A stretch of DNA of 64,000 nucleotides from an uncultured Desulfobacter sp. (lineage in GTDB: Bacteria; Desulfobacterota; Desulfobacteria; Desulfobacterales; Desulfobacteraceae): assembly GCF_963665355.1 (NCBI RefSeq), contig NZ_OY762229.1, positions 1,364,001 to 1,428,000 of the forward strand, read 5' to 3'. The translations under genes and the position numbers were made by a program. Below the pieces are notes generated by a model. The model saw only the letters and a list, made by a program, of their open reading frames with translations, had not been told where the DNA came from and made no database searches. Below, piece after piece: positions 46,339 to 53,920 of the stretch. Positions within the stretch are counted from its first letter, which is position 1. Each line of letters opens with the position of its first letter.

Positions 46339-48372
46339 ATGCCCATTCAAGACGACAGCACATCCCAGCATAAAACGCTGATATGCAGCGACATCAGCCT
46401 GTTGAGCGACGATGATGTCTTTTTGTTCAATGAAGGCAGCCATTTTTGTCTGTACGACAAGCTGGGTGCCCATCCCATGAAAGTTGACGGTCAGGACGGA
46501 TTCTATTTCGCGGTGTGGGCACCCAATGCCCGGACGGTTTCTGTCATGGGAACCTTCAACCACTGGAACAAGGAACAGCATCCCTTGGCCCCCAGGCAAA
46601 GGTCGGGTATCTGGGAGGGGTTTATTCCCGGCATCCGGTCCGGAACCACTTATAAATACCATATTCGTTCCAACCAGGAAAACTATGAGGTGGATAAAAC
46701 CGACCCCTTTGCCTTTTACACCGAGTTGTCCCCCCAGACCGCCTCTGTGACCTGGGATCTGGCCCATGAATGGCAAGATGCCGCCTGGATGAAAAGCCGC
46801 GGTGTTATTGACGTAAAATCAGCGCCCATGTCCATTTATGAAATGCACCTGGGGTCCTGGATGCGGATACCTGAGGAAAGAAACCGGTTTCCAACTTATC
46901 GGGAACTGGCGCAAAAACTGCCGGATTACCTGGTAAAGATGGGGTTTACCCATGTGGAGTTTCTGCCGGTCATGGAACATCCCTTTTACGGCAGCTGGGG
47001 ATATCAGTGTCTGGGCTATTTTGCCCCCAGCAGCCGTTTCGGCACGCCCCAGGATTTCATGTATCTGGTGGAACAGCTTCACCAGAAAAACATCGGAGTG
47101 ATTCTGGACTGGGTGCCCTCTCATTTTCCCAGTGATGAACACGGGCTGGGATATTTTGACGGTACCCATCTGTTTGAACACGAAGATCCGCGCAAGGGGT
47201 TTCATCCTGACTGGAAAAGTCTGATTTTCAACTATGGCCGCAATGAAGTTATCTGCTATCTCATCAGCAGTGCCCAGTTCTGGCTGGAAAACTATCACAT
47301 TGACGGCTTCAGGGTGGATGCGGTGGCCTCAATGCTTTATCTGGACTATTCCCGCAAGCCGGATGAATGGGTCCCCAACATATTCGGGGGCAGGGAAAAC
47401 CTGGAAGCTGTTGACTTTTTGAAGCGGTTCAACGAGGTGCTTCATGGCAATTTTCCCGGGACAATCACCATAGCTGAGGAATCTACGGACTGGCCCATGG
47501 TTTCCAGGCCGGTGCACCTGGGCGGGCTGGGATTTGATATGAAGTGGGACATGGGATGGATGCACGACACCCTGGCCTACATGTCCATAGATCCCATCCA
47601 CCGCAGCTTTCATCACGATACACTGACGTTTCGGATGATATATGCCTTTAAGGAAAACTATGTGCTCCCGTTGTCTCACGATGAGGTTGTCCACGGCAAG
47701 GGGTCTTTGCTGGGGAAAATGCCGGGTGACGACTGGCAGAAGTTTGCCAATCTGCGTCTGCTTTTTGGATATATGTATGCCCAGCCAGCCAAAAAACTTA
47801 TTTTCATGGGAAGCGAGATCGGCCAGAGTCGGGAATGGAACCATGACAGCAGCCTAGACTGGCATTTGCTGGAAAATCCATTCAACAAGGGGCTTCAGCG
47901 CTGGATCGAAGATCTGAACCAGTTTTACCGGCACATCCCGGCCATGCACTCAGGTGATTTTTCCCCCCAGGGATTCCAATGGATCGACTGCCATGATGTG
48001 CAGCAATCCACCCTCAGCTTTTTGCGGTCCGGTAGATCATCATCCGGTGGATCCTCATCCGGTGGATCATCCGCAGATCAAATTATTGCTGTATGTAATT
48101 TCACGCCAATACCCCGGCCCAATTACCGGCTGGGTGTTTCCGCGGATGGTTTCTGGAAAGAATGCCTGAACAGTGATGCCAAAGAATACGGGGGCAGCAA
48201 CCTGGGCAGCCTGGGACAGATTGAGGCCTCTCCGGTGCCGTCCCACGGGCATTCCTTTTCCCTGAACCTGGTGCTGCCGCCCCTGGGCATTGTTTTTCTG
48301 CAGAAAATGCAATTGGAACAGGATGCACCTGAACATAATATTTCCACCCCGCAGGATATAGCCGGTAAATAA
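46339..48372 (+). CDS. glgB: 1,4-alpha-glucan branching enzyme
   Basis: A 677-residue GH13_9 enzyme introducing alpha-1,6 branches. It has an N-terminal CBM48 (YDKLGAHPMKVDGQDGFYFA, FNHWNKEQHPLAPRQRSGIW), then SIYEMHLGSWMRIPEERNRF, EHPFYGSWGYQCLGYFAPSS, the nucleophile in IDGFRVDAVASMLYLDYSRK, the acid in TITIAEESTDWPMVSRPVHL and YVLPLSHDEVVHGKGSLLGK. Near residue 570 the C-terminal domain contains a Ser/Gly stretch (SGRSSSGGSSSGGSSAD) encoded by 15-bp tandem repeats at 48028-48071, an insertion unusual for the family. It lies between treS and the GT4 synthase in the GlgE-pathway gene set. Confidence 0.96.
   Translation: MPIQDDSTSQHKTLICSDISLLSDDDVFLFNEGSHFCLYDKLGAHPMKVDGQDGFYFAVWAPNARTVSVMGTFNHWNKEQHPLAPRQRSGIWEGFIPGIRSGTTYKYHIRSNQENYEVDKTDPFAFYTELSPQTASVTWDLAHEWQDAAWMKSRGVIDVKSAPMSIYEMHLGSWMRIPEERNRFPTYRELAQKLPDYLVKMGFTHVEFLPVMEHPFYGSWGYQCLGYFAPSSRFGTPQDFMYLVEQLHQKNIGVILDWVPSHFPSDEHGLGYFDGTHLFEHEDPRKGFHPDWKSLIFNYGRNEVICYLISSAQFWLENYHIDGFRVDAVASMLYLDYSRKPDEWVPNIFGGRENLEAVDFLKRFNEVLHGNFPGTITIAEESTDWPMVSRPVHLGGLGFDMKWDMGWMHDTLAYMSIDPIHRSFHHDTLTFRMIYAFKENYVLPLSHDEVVHGKGSLLGKMPGDDWQKFANLRLLFGYMYAQPAKKLIFMGSEIGQSREWNHDSSLDWHLLENPFNKGLQRWIEDLNQFYRHIPAMHSGDFSPQGFQWIDCHDVQQSTLSFLRSGRSSSGGSSSGGSSADQIIAVCNFTPIPRPNYRLGVSADGFWKECLNSDAKEYGGSNLGSLGQIEASPVPSHGHSFSLNLVLPPLGIVFLQKMQLEQDAPEHNISTPQDIAGK
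48028..48071 (+). repeat. 15-bp tandem repeat inside glgB
   Basis: Two full and two partial units of TCATCCGGTGGATCN stand in frame in the C-terminal part of glgB and encode a flexible Ser-Gly linker. Unit number can change by slippage without disturbing the frame because the period is a multiple of three. Confidence 0.8.
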
Positions 48373-48383
48373 AGGAATAATCA

Positions 48384-49628
48384 ATGAAAGCATTGATTTT
48401 GACCAATGAGTATCCCCCCCATACTTACGGCGGGGCCGGCGTTCATGTTGCACACCTTCTCCGGGAAATGACAGCCCTGTCCCCGGACACAGATCATTTC
48501 GATGTCCTGTGTTTCGGTAACCAGAAAGATGCCGGGACAAATCTGCGGGTGTCTGGTGTGCCCGGGGAAAATTTTCAGGCATTAGAGCTGCAGCGGCCCA
48601 AACTGGGGGACACCCTGCTGCGCAATGCCGTTATGACCGGCATTGCAGATGCGGCTGACGTGATCCACTGCCATACCTGGTACACCTATATGGCCGGGTG
48701 TCTGCTCAAGGAGATTCTCCAGGCCGCCCTGGTTCTCACTACCCATTCCCTGGAACCCCACCGCCCCTGGAAAAGAGACCAGCTCGGTGACAGCTACCAT
48801 GCCACCTGCTGGCTGGAAAAAACCGCCATGGAAAATGCAGACGGTATTATTGCCGTGTCCGAGACAATGAAACAGAACGTCATAGACCTGTACCATATTC
48901 ACCCTGAAAAGATTCAAGTCATTTATAACGGGGTTGATACCCGATTTTTCAGTCCCATATCCCGGCCGGATATTCTCAGGTCCTACGGCATTGATCCGGA
49001 CAGGCCCTATCTCCTTTTTGTGGGCCGGATTACCCGGCAAAAGGGGATCATGCATCTGATCCGGGCCATTTCCATGGTGGACCCGGGCGTACAGACAGTG
49101 CTGTGTGCCAGCGCCCCTGATACTGAGGAAATTGCCCGGGAAATGCAAACCCGGGTGGAAACAGCCAGGCAGACAATAGGCCGGGACCTTCTCTGGCTTT
49201 CTGAAACAATTCCCTTGCAGGATCTGCCGGTCCTTTACAGCCATGCTGCTGTGTTTGTGTGCCCTTCGGTGTATGAGCCCTTTGGTATTATCAACCTTGA
49301 AGCCGGGGCATGCAGTACGCCGGTTGTGGCTGCGGCTGTCGGGGGGATTCCCGAGGTGGTGGTCCACGAAGAAACCGGGCTGCTGGTTCCCTTTGACGCA
49401 AAAGAAGATGCTGAGCCCGCAAAACCGGAAATATATGCTGCGGATCTGGCAGCTGCCATTAACACCCTGATTCGGGCGCCGGAAAAAGGCGCACAGATGG
49501 GTGCGGCAGCCCGCAAAAGAATTGAAAAACACTTTTCATGGACTCGTATTGCCCACCAGACCATGGAATTTTATCAGCACCTGATCAAAAACAGACGTCA
49601 GCCTGATCAAGCCCGGCACCGGCCGTAG
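48384..49628 (+). CDS. glgM: Glycogen synthase, GT4 (actinobacterial GlgA/GlgM) type
   Basis: A 414-residue GT4 glycosyltransferase. It opens MKALILTNEYPPHTYGGAGV then HVAHLLREM, the hallmark of the actinobacterial 'glycogen synthase' group whose mycobacterial member GlgM makes maltose-1-phosphate from ADP-glucose and glucose-1-phosphate. DVIHCHTWYTYMAGCLLKEI, QVIYNGVDTRFFSPI and the donor-site VFVCPSVYEPFGIINLEAGA complete the fold. Position beside glgE, treS-mak and glgB supports the GlgM role; the glgA symbol would be equally conventional. Its last ~16 codons lie in the 86-bp sequence repeated at 55.4 kb. That repeat shows that its 3' end originally overlapped the 3' end of malQ. Confidence 0.85.
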   Translation: MKALILTNEYPPHTYGGAGVHVAHLLREMTALSPDTDHFDVLCFGNQKDAGTNLRVSGVPGENFQALELQRPKLGDTLLRNAVMTGIADAADVIHCHTWYTYMAGCLLKEILQAALVLTTHSLEPHRPWKRDQLGDSYHATCWLEKTAMENADGIIAVSETMKQNVIDLYHIHPEKIQVIYNGVDTRFFSPISRPDILRSYGIDPDRPYLLFVGRITRQKGIMHLIRAISMVDPGVQTVLCASAPDTEEIAREMQTRVETARQTIGRDLLWLSETIPLQDLPVLYSHAAVFVCPSVYEPFGIINLEAGACSTPVVAAAVGGIPEVVVHEETGLLVPFDAKEDAEPAKPEIYAADLAAAINTLIRAPEKGAQMGAAARKRIEKHFSWTRIAHQTMEFYQHLIKNRRQPDQARHRP

Positions 49629-49667
49629 GCAGCCATGGTCTTTTTGAGCCACCCGGCATGCTGTTTT
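49582..49667. repeat. 86-bp direct repeat, left copy
   Basis: Matches 55412-55497 at 84 of 86 positions in the same orientation. It covers the 3' end of the GT4 synthase gene plus the final codons of malQ on the other strand. The malQ part is only a fragment here. Together with the right copy it frames a ~5.7-kb block. Confidence 0.92.
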
Positions 49668-49736
49668 TAGGATTTTTGCGACCAGTTGAGGAACTCCTTC
49701 CATGATTTCAATAATCTTGCGTACCTCTTCCCAAGA
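49668..49736 (-). pseudogene. Possible integron/Xer-type tyrosine recombinase shard
   Basis: Immediately inside the left 86-bp repeat, the minus strand reads SWEEVRKIIEIMEGVPQLVA then KIL in one open frame. This resembles the segment 'EEVxxLIxxMxGxPQLMAxLLYGxGLR' of integron-type integrases, just before their first catalytic arginine. It is only 23 codons, so the assignment is tentative. If right, the block's edge cuts through a recombinase gene, which would bear on how the block arrived. Confidence 0.4.
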
Positions 49737-50167
49737 TTAAAGTATCCCCACATCCATAGCGGTGGCCTTCAGGGATTCTGCCGCCTTTTGAAATCCGTCA
49801 ATCTCCTCTCTATTAAGATGAGGTACAGGGGATTTTTCCACACCTCTGCGTCCGATAATTACAGGAAGACTTAATGTCAAACCATTAACACCTGCATACC
49901 CCTGAACTTTCGTTGAAACATTAAGGATGCTCTTTTCATCCCGTAAGATAGCCGTCAGTATTCTGAGCACAGTTTGTGCAATTCCAATGAGGTGACGAAA
50001 CCTGCTTGTATCCAGTAATGTACCGGACCCTATTATCTGCCTTGGCTCAAGGCTTGAATGTCTATAAATTTATCAACGAGTACAAGCTGTTCTGCAATTC
50101 CTGAAACAGCAATTGAATATGCGATTGTGGCTCCAACTGATCCCAGGCCGACAATACCGATTTTCAT
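49737..50167 (-). pseudogene. L-lactate/malate dehydrogenase with large internal deletion
   Basis: From ATG 50167 (with GGAGG before it) the minus strand reads MKIGIVGLGSVGATIAYSIA and VSGIAEQLVLVDKF, the NAD-binding GxGxxG start of lactate dehydrogenase, and stops after ~45 codons. Past a frame change it resumes with IIGSGTLLDTSRFRHLIGIA (LDH substrate-loop region). It finally reads ILNVSTKVQGYAGVNGLTLS, LPVIIGRRGVEKSPVPHLNR to the natural C-terminus. About half of a normal ~310-residue protein, including the catalytic HGD motif, is missing. The gene is dead. Confidence 0.85.
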
Positions 50168-50187
50168 GATATTCCTCCCATCTTCCT

Positions 50188-50371
50188 TTATTTTGATTGT
50201 GTGACTTTTATATCTTTTCGAATTTCCTTCTCCGCCTGCTTCCAGTCCTCATTTTTGCGACCTGTGCGGACCATAGGCACCACTTTGACAAAAGGCCCCA
50301 CCTTGCCCCAGAGTGTCTGCCGTGGGAGAGGGGGGCCTGTTCTATGGTGATCATTTACAAAAGATCGCCGT
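50188..50371 (-). other. Open frame of unknown identity upstream of the LDH remnant
   Basis: Between the LDH remnant and csbD the minus strand has an open frame without a start codon, reading GKVGPFVKVVPMVRTGRKNE then DWKQAEKEIRKDIKVTQSK and a stop at 50188. The composition looks protein-like (a basic, amphipathic end), but I cannot name a family. It may be another truncated gene end. Confidence 0.3.
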
Positions 50372-50551
50372 CTACTTGTCTAAAACATTCTTGATCTGGC
50401 TGCGCTTTTCCTGCACTTTCCCTTTAATATTTTCGATGTTACCGTTGGCTTTCAGGTAGGGGTTTCCCACCAACTTCCCGACGAACTCCTTGATCTTACC
50501 TTTCACCTGGTGCATCTTGCCTGTTGCGTTATCCTGTGTGCTTGACTTCAT
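50372..50551 (-). CDS. CsbD-family stress protein
   Basis: A 59-residue hydrophilic protein: MKSSTQDNATGKMHQVKGKI, KEFVGKLVGNPYLKANGNIE and NIKGKVQEKRSQIKNVLDK. The 'GK.hq.KGKiKe..GK..gn..l.a.Gn.e...GK.Q' pattern is the CsbD signature. Members are general-stress-induced in many bacteria and are of unknown biochemical role. The ATG is preceded by AGGAGA. It is one of the few intact genes in the inserted block. Confidence 0.9.
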   Translation of the reverse strand: MKSSTQDNATGKMHQVKGKIKEFVGKLVGNPYLKANGNIENIKGKVQEKRSQIKNVLDK

Positions 50552-50729
50552 GGTGTTTCTCCTGTTTGATTCCGAAAATTGAGTTTGTAATTAATTAGGT
50601 GACGACGGCTTGAACGGAAGATGCTGTACCCGTGCAGAACCTCGAGACCATCTCTATGAAGCCCTTGTCAATCAAGCTACCGACCTATATCCTCAAAGGC
50701 ATCTACCACCATTCCCGTTCCAATTGAAA
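50552..50729. other. Intergenic stretch
   Basis: No recognisable gene. A plus-strand frame (50610-50825) is open but matches nothing I know and overlaps the secreted-protein remnant on the other strand. The csbD promoter should lie just right of 50551. Confidence 0.4.
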
Positions 50730-50957
50730 TTAACAGTATATCCTGGGCCACGCGCACGAAGCAGTGTCTTGGCGGCGCAGGACCCAATCGCCCAAGGATG
50801 CTTGGTGGAAGATTATAGAAAATAACTTCTCTTGGTGGTTCTTACCCTTTTTACCGTCAGCCCAGTCCGGCTTTCCTGCGAGTGCCGTATTTGTTAAACA
50901 TATCCCGGCAAATATAAGCAATAGTATAAGGCTCATCTGAAAAACAGATCGCTGCAT
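50730..50957 (-). pseudogene. Small secreted protein, probably truncated
   Basis: ATG 50957, with AGGAG upstream, starts a clear signal peptide (MQRSVFQMSLILLLIFAGIC then LTNTALA) and a mature start GKPDWADGKKGKNHQEK. Secreted proteins beginning this way normally continue with a charged, Asp/Arg/His-rich region. Here the sequence instead changes to FSIIFHQASLGDWVLRRQDT and an unrelated end, so a rearrangement probably replaced the 3' part. A short secreted product could still be made. Confidence 0.5.
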
Positions 50958-51066
50958 GATCTTAACTCCTATTCAAAAGGTTATAGATGCGATCACAGGG
51001 TAAAAATTTAATCATCGGGTAAAAGGTTCTCCCTTGGGTCAAGGGATCTACCTATGGCAGATTTTT

Positions 51067-51710
51067 TTACCATTGAACTTTTAAAAAGGTCTGTCTATTT
51101 TTTATCGGATAAATTTCAACACGTCGATTCAATGCCCTGCCTTTATCTGTTTTATTGGATTCCACCGGGTTTGAGAACCCAACTCCCTCGCAGGACAGAC
51201 GATTTCCATCAATTCCCTTGTCAATAAGATAGTTTTTACAGCCTCAGCCCGTCTCAGTGATAGGACTTCATTATACGCTTTGGTACCGATGCTGTCCGTA
51301 TGCCTTGGATTTTAGCAAAAAGATCGGGACGAGATTTCAGAACATCGGCAACCTTGTCAAGATAATCAAAACCTGCCGGTTTGATGATAATTTAATTAAA
51401 ATCAAAATAAGCTTCATTCACCACCCAGACTTTTTCAACTACTGGAGTGACAACCGGTGCTTGAACTATGCCTTTGACTTTTTCGGTCAGAAACACATCC
51501 TTCACAAACTGTCCCATACCGCTGCCTGTCAGCAATTTATCCGCTTTGGTGACAAAGCCGCAGCTACCGATCCGGGCAATATCATCCACGGGAAAAACAT
51601 AATCGTCTGAATTAAATATGGTTGGGTTAAAATCGGAAATGGGCTGGACCGATTGGCTGGCAACACATCCGAATAGAAATAAAGCTGTAATGAGCGGTAA
51701 GGCACAACAT
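51067..51710 (-). pseudogene. OmpA-family lipoprotein, multiply frameshifted
   Basis: The minus strand retains the whole length of an OmpA-like lipoprotein, broken into frames. It starts with a signal and lipobox (ITALFLFGC), then VNEAYFDFN and a premature stop, which should begin the OmpA domain. Next come DYLDKVADVLKSRPDLFAKI, a shift inside the expected 'GHTDSIGTKAYNE' motif, LSLRRAEAVKT, another shift, and GIDGNRLSCEGVGFSNPVES then NKTDKGRALNRRVEI, the peptidoglycan-binding signature. The start codon is also lost. At least three lesions show it is dead. Confidence 0.82.
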
Positions 51711-51950
51711 CAGAATAAACTCGTCCAAAAGATCAATCAACATAGAACGGTATGTCAACAGGCCATGGCTCAATCCCCTTGATTCGGAAAATTTGACTTT
51801 CTATAACCCGCATGGCCTGTTTTGTCAGACTTACGCCTTTTTTATAACAGCCATGGGCTGACCCGGGTTTTCACCGTGGTTCAGCCCACAACGAAAGTTG
51901 AAAGATCTGTGCAGGTTACACAGACTTTCTTATAAAATCTTTGATTTGAG
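51711..51950. repeat. Gap containing dispersed repeat R1, copy c
   Basis: R1 copy c occupies 51841-51935: TATAACAGCCATGGGCTGAC at the left, CCCACAACGAAAGTTGAAAG in the middle and GGTTACACAGACTTTCTTAT at the right. It is the closest full-length relative of copy d at 53821. The remaining ~130 bp to its left shows nothing recognisable. Confidence 0.65.
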
Positions 51951-52268
51951 CTAATTTTTGACGATAAGGCTGTTCTTAACGGATTGGACACCCTTAACTG
52001 ATCTGGCGACTTCCACAGCTCTGGCAGAGGCAGCAACAGAATTCACAAAACCGCTTAACTGCACTTTTCCCTTGAAAGTTTCAACAGTGATCTGGAGCAC
52101 CTTGAGCATGGGGTCATCAAATATTTGTGCTTTCACCTTGGTGGTTATGACGGAATCATCAACAAATTCGCCCGTACTTTCCTTGTGATGTGTTCCGGCA
52201 CAACCGGCACCAAAGGTAAGCAGAAAAAATCCAAGAATAAAACAGTTGACAAAATTTTTTGCTTTCAT
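51951..52268 (-). CDS. Single-BON-domain lipoprotein
   Basis: A 105-residue protein with a lipoprotein signal (FILGFFLLTFGAGC, Cys23) and one BON domain at about residues 38-104: FVDDSVITTKVKAQIFDDPM, VETFKGKVQLSGFVNSVAAS and VKGVQSVKNSLIVKN. BON domains bind phospholipid or stabilise the outer membrane, as in OsmY and DolP. It is probably anchored in the outer membrane facing the periplasm and induced by osmotic stress by analogy. GGAG precedes the ATG. Confidence 0.88.
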   Translation of the reverse strand: MKAKNFVNCFILGFFLLTFGAGCAGTHHKESTGEFVDDSVITTKVKAQIFDDPMLKVLQITVETFKGKVQLSGFVNSVAASARAVEVARSVKGVQSVKNSLIVKN

Positions 52269-52367
52269 AATTTCTCCTTAGTATATTATCTTTTGGGTTC
52301 ATATTGGATTCCGGGGTCTTGATATGATAAGGGATGTGGTCCCCTTGCAATTGACAATGACCCGGAG

Positions 52368-52526
52368 CTAAATTTTACCCAGCACGACCAGAATCAAAAG
52401 TATCAGCACGATAAGCCCGAATCCTCCGCTGGGTCCATAACCCCATGATCGGCTATGCGGCCAGACAGGGATTACACCCAATAGCGCCAGTACCAGTATT
52501 ATGAGTAAAATTGTGCCTATTGACAT
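52368..52526 (-). CDS. DUF3309 small membrane protein
   Basis: A 52-residue protein, MSIGTILLIILVLALLGVIP then VWPHSRSWGYGPSGGFGLIV and LILLILVVLGKI: two helices joined by the conserved 'P.WP.SR.WGYGPSG' loop of DUF3309. AGGAGG precedes ATG 52526. The first codons and ribosome site are repeated as a shard at 21.1 kb. It sits between two BON-protein genes on the same strand. The function is unknown. Confidence 0.9.
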   Translation of the reverse strand: MSIGTILLIILVLALLGVIPVWPHSRSWGYGPSGGFGLIVLILLILVVLGKI

Positions 52527-52624
52527 GATGAATCCTCCTGTTTTTTAAATGGTTATAAATCCTCTGCCGCACAAAACATCCAACGGCGGATTGATCCACA
52601 GTCCGAGTAACTTTTGAATTCGAC

Positions 52625-53419
52625 TTACTCGACGGTTATATTGTTGTTAACATCCTTTACCCCGTTAACATCACTCGCATATTTGCCGGCCAGATCCTTT
52701 TCAGCGGACGTCTTGGCCATGCCTTCCAACGTGACCACACTATTTTTCGTCTCAACTTTGGTGTTGATGGCACTGGTCGAGCGATGATAGAGCAATGAGG
52801 TTTTTACCAAGGCAGTAATAGATGCATCATCAATGGATTCAACAACGCGATTCGTCTTGTCGACCACCTTTTTTTTGATACCTGATGTTTCATTACCGGC
52901 ATCTGGCACAGTCATTTCATTTTTTACATTTTCAACACCTTCCACATCCATGGCGTACTCGGTGGTAAGGTCCTTTTGAGCAAGACTTTCGGCTTTGCCG
53001 CGTAACGAGATGGTGCCATTGTCGGCGAGAACTTCAGTTCCGGTGCCGCTGACGTGCCTATGAAATAAAAGTGCGGTTTTTACTTTGGCAATGAGCCATG
53101 CATCTGATTTTTCAGCAGGGCTGTTTTTATCTTTTTCTTCCAATTTGTTGTCCACGCCCTTAACTCCGGGAAGGCCTGCAATGGTTTCCTCGGCCAATGA
53201 TTTATGGGATGGGTCCTGAACAGTCCCGGTCAAGGTGACAAGGCCGTTTTTTGACTTGATTTTAATGTTGTCGTCCTTGAGGTAGGTCTTGAATACATAG
53301 GTCTTTGGGGCCGAGGCTTCAATGCGGTCATCCGTATCAGATGCAAATAAGGGGATGGTGGTAAACAACATGGCGGCTACAGCGGCCAGAACGGCCAATC
53401 GGTACACTGGTTTTTTCAT
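52625..53419 (-). CDS. Periplasmic protein with three BON domains
   Basis: A 264-residue exported protein with signal peptide LAVLAAVAAMLFTTIPLFAS. BON domain 1 is about residues 40-95 (NIKIKSKNGLVTLTGTVQDP). BON 2 is about 105-170 (SDAWLIAKVKTALLFHRHVS, DNGTISLRGKAESLAQKDLT). BON 3 is about 200-264 (SITALVKTSLLYHRSTSAIN, NSVVTLEGMAKTSAEKDLAG). This is OsmY-like, with one extra repeat. It is likely a periplasmic osmotic-stress protein acting on the envelope. A second, 5'-truncated copy lacking BON 1 lies at 63.2 kb. The ATG has AGGAGAA upstream. Confidence 0.9.
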   Translation of the reverse strand: MKKPVYRLAVLAAVAAMLFTTIPLFASDTDDRIEASAPKTYVFKTYLKDDNIKIKSKNGLVTLTGTVQDPSHKSLAEETIAGLPGVKGVDNKLEEKDKNSPAEKSDAWLIAKVKTALLFHRHVSGTGTEVLADNGTISLRGKAESLAQKDLTTEYAMDVEGVENVKNEMTVPDAGNETSGIKKKVVDKTNRVVESIDDASITALVKTSLLYHRSTSAINTKVETKNSVVTLEGMAKTSAEKDLAGKYASDVNGVKDVNNNITVE

Positions 53420-53673
53420 GTTACTTTTCTCCTGTTCTTTAGGTTGATTTTAAATGGTGGAAAACGGAAATCCTTCTTCTGTTATTCGCTTTCCATTTTA
53501 ATCTATACTCAATTCTTGTGCCAGGTTGACACTCATCCTTGTTTTTCCATCCATAGAGTTGAATTTTAAGACTAATTTATGAAAACAACATGAACACGTA
53601 TCCCATGAGAAATCATGGAAAAAAGGTTGCCCTTAACCAATGGTCGTATGTGATCTTTTTTCAGGTCCCTTGC

Positions 53674-53776
53674 CAGGCGGATCATGTGCTGGTGAATATT
53701 TTCGGCAGACAGATGTTTTCCCAGATAACGCTGCAAATTGACTCTGGTCTGATTGTCGATTTCCTGACCCAGATTC
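53674..53776 (-). pseudogene. malQ internal shard
   Basis: The minus strand reads QEIDNQTRVNLQRYLGKHLS then AENIHQHMIRLA, matching EQEIDNQTRVNLQRYLGTHL then SAENIHHHMIRLA of the intact malQ (nucleotides 55632-55735) at about 90% identity. The frame then continues into unrelated residues. The left end abuts repeat R1d/e. It is one more short piece of a cluster gene inside the inserted block. Confidence 0.85.
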
Positions 53777-53920
53777 ATCCCACAACGGAAATTGTAAGAT
53801 TTATGTAGGTTCCATAAATTTTCTTATAACGGCCATGGGCCGACCTGGCATATCAACTGCCAGACTCAACCCACAACGAAGGTAGAAAGATCGGTGTCGG
53901 TTACACAGACTTTCATATAA
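53777..53920. repeat. Dispersed repeat R1, copy d with a half copy in tandem
   Basis: A full R1 unit runs 53821-53920: TATAACGGCCATGGGCCGAC, CCCACAACGAAGGTAGAAAG and GTTACACAGACTTTCATATA. It is preceded by the right half of another unit (53777-53829, CCCACAACGGAAATTGTAAG to TCTTATAA). The unit supplies the last ~18 codons and stop of the decayed AAA/Lon gene, showing that R1 arrived at, or caused, that gene's truncation. Confidence 0.7.

Noticed and set aside
50610-50825. 71-codon plus-strand frame
   Set aside because: Unrecognised, overlaps a signal-peptide-bearing frame on the other strand and lies in rearranged sequence.
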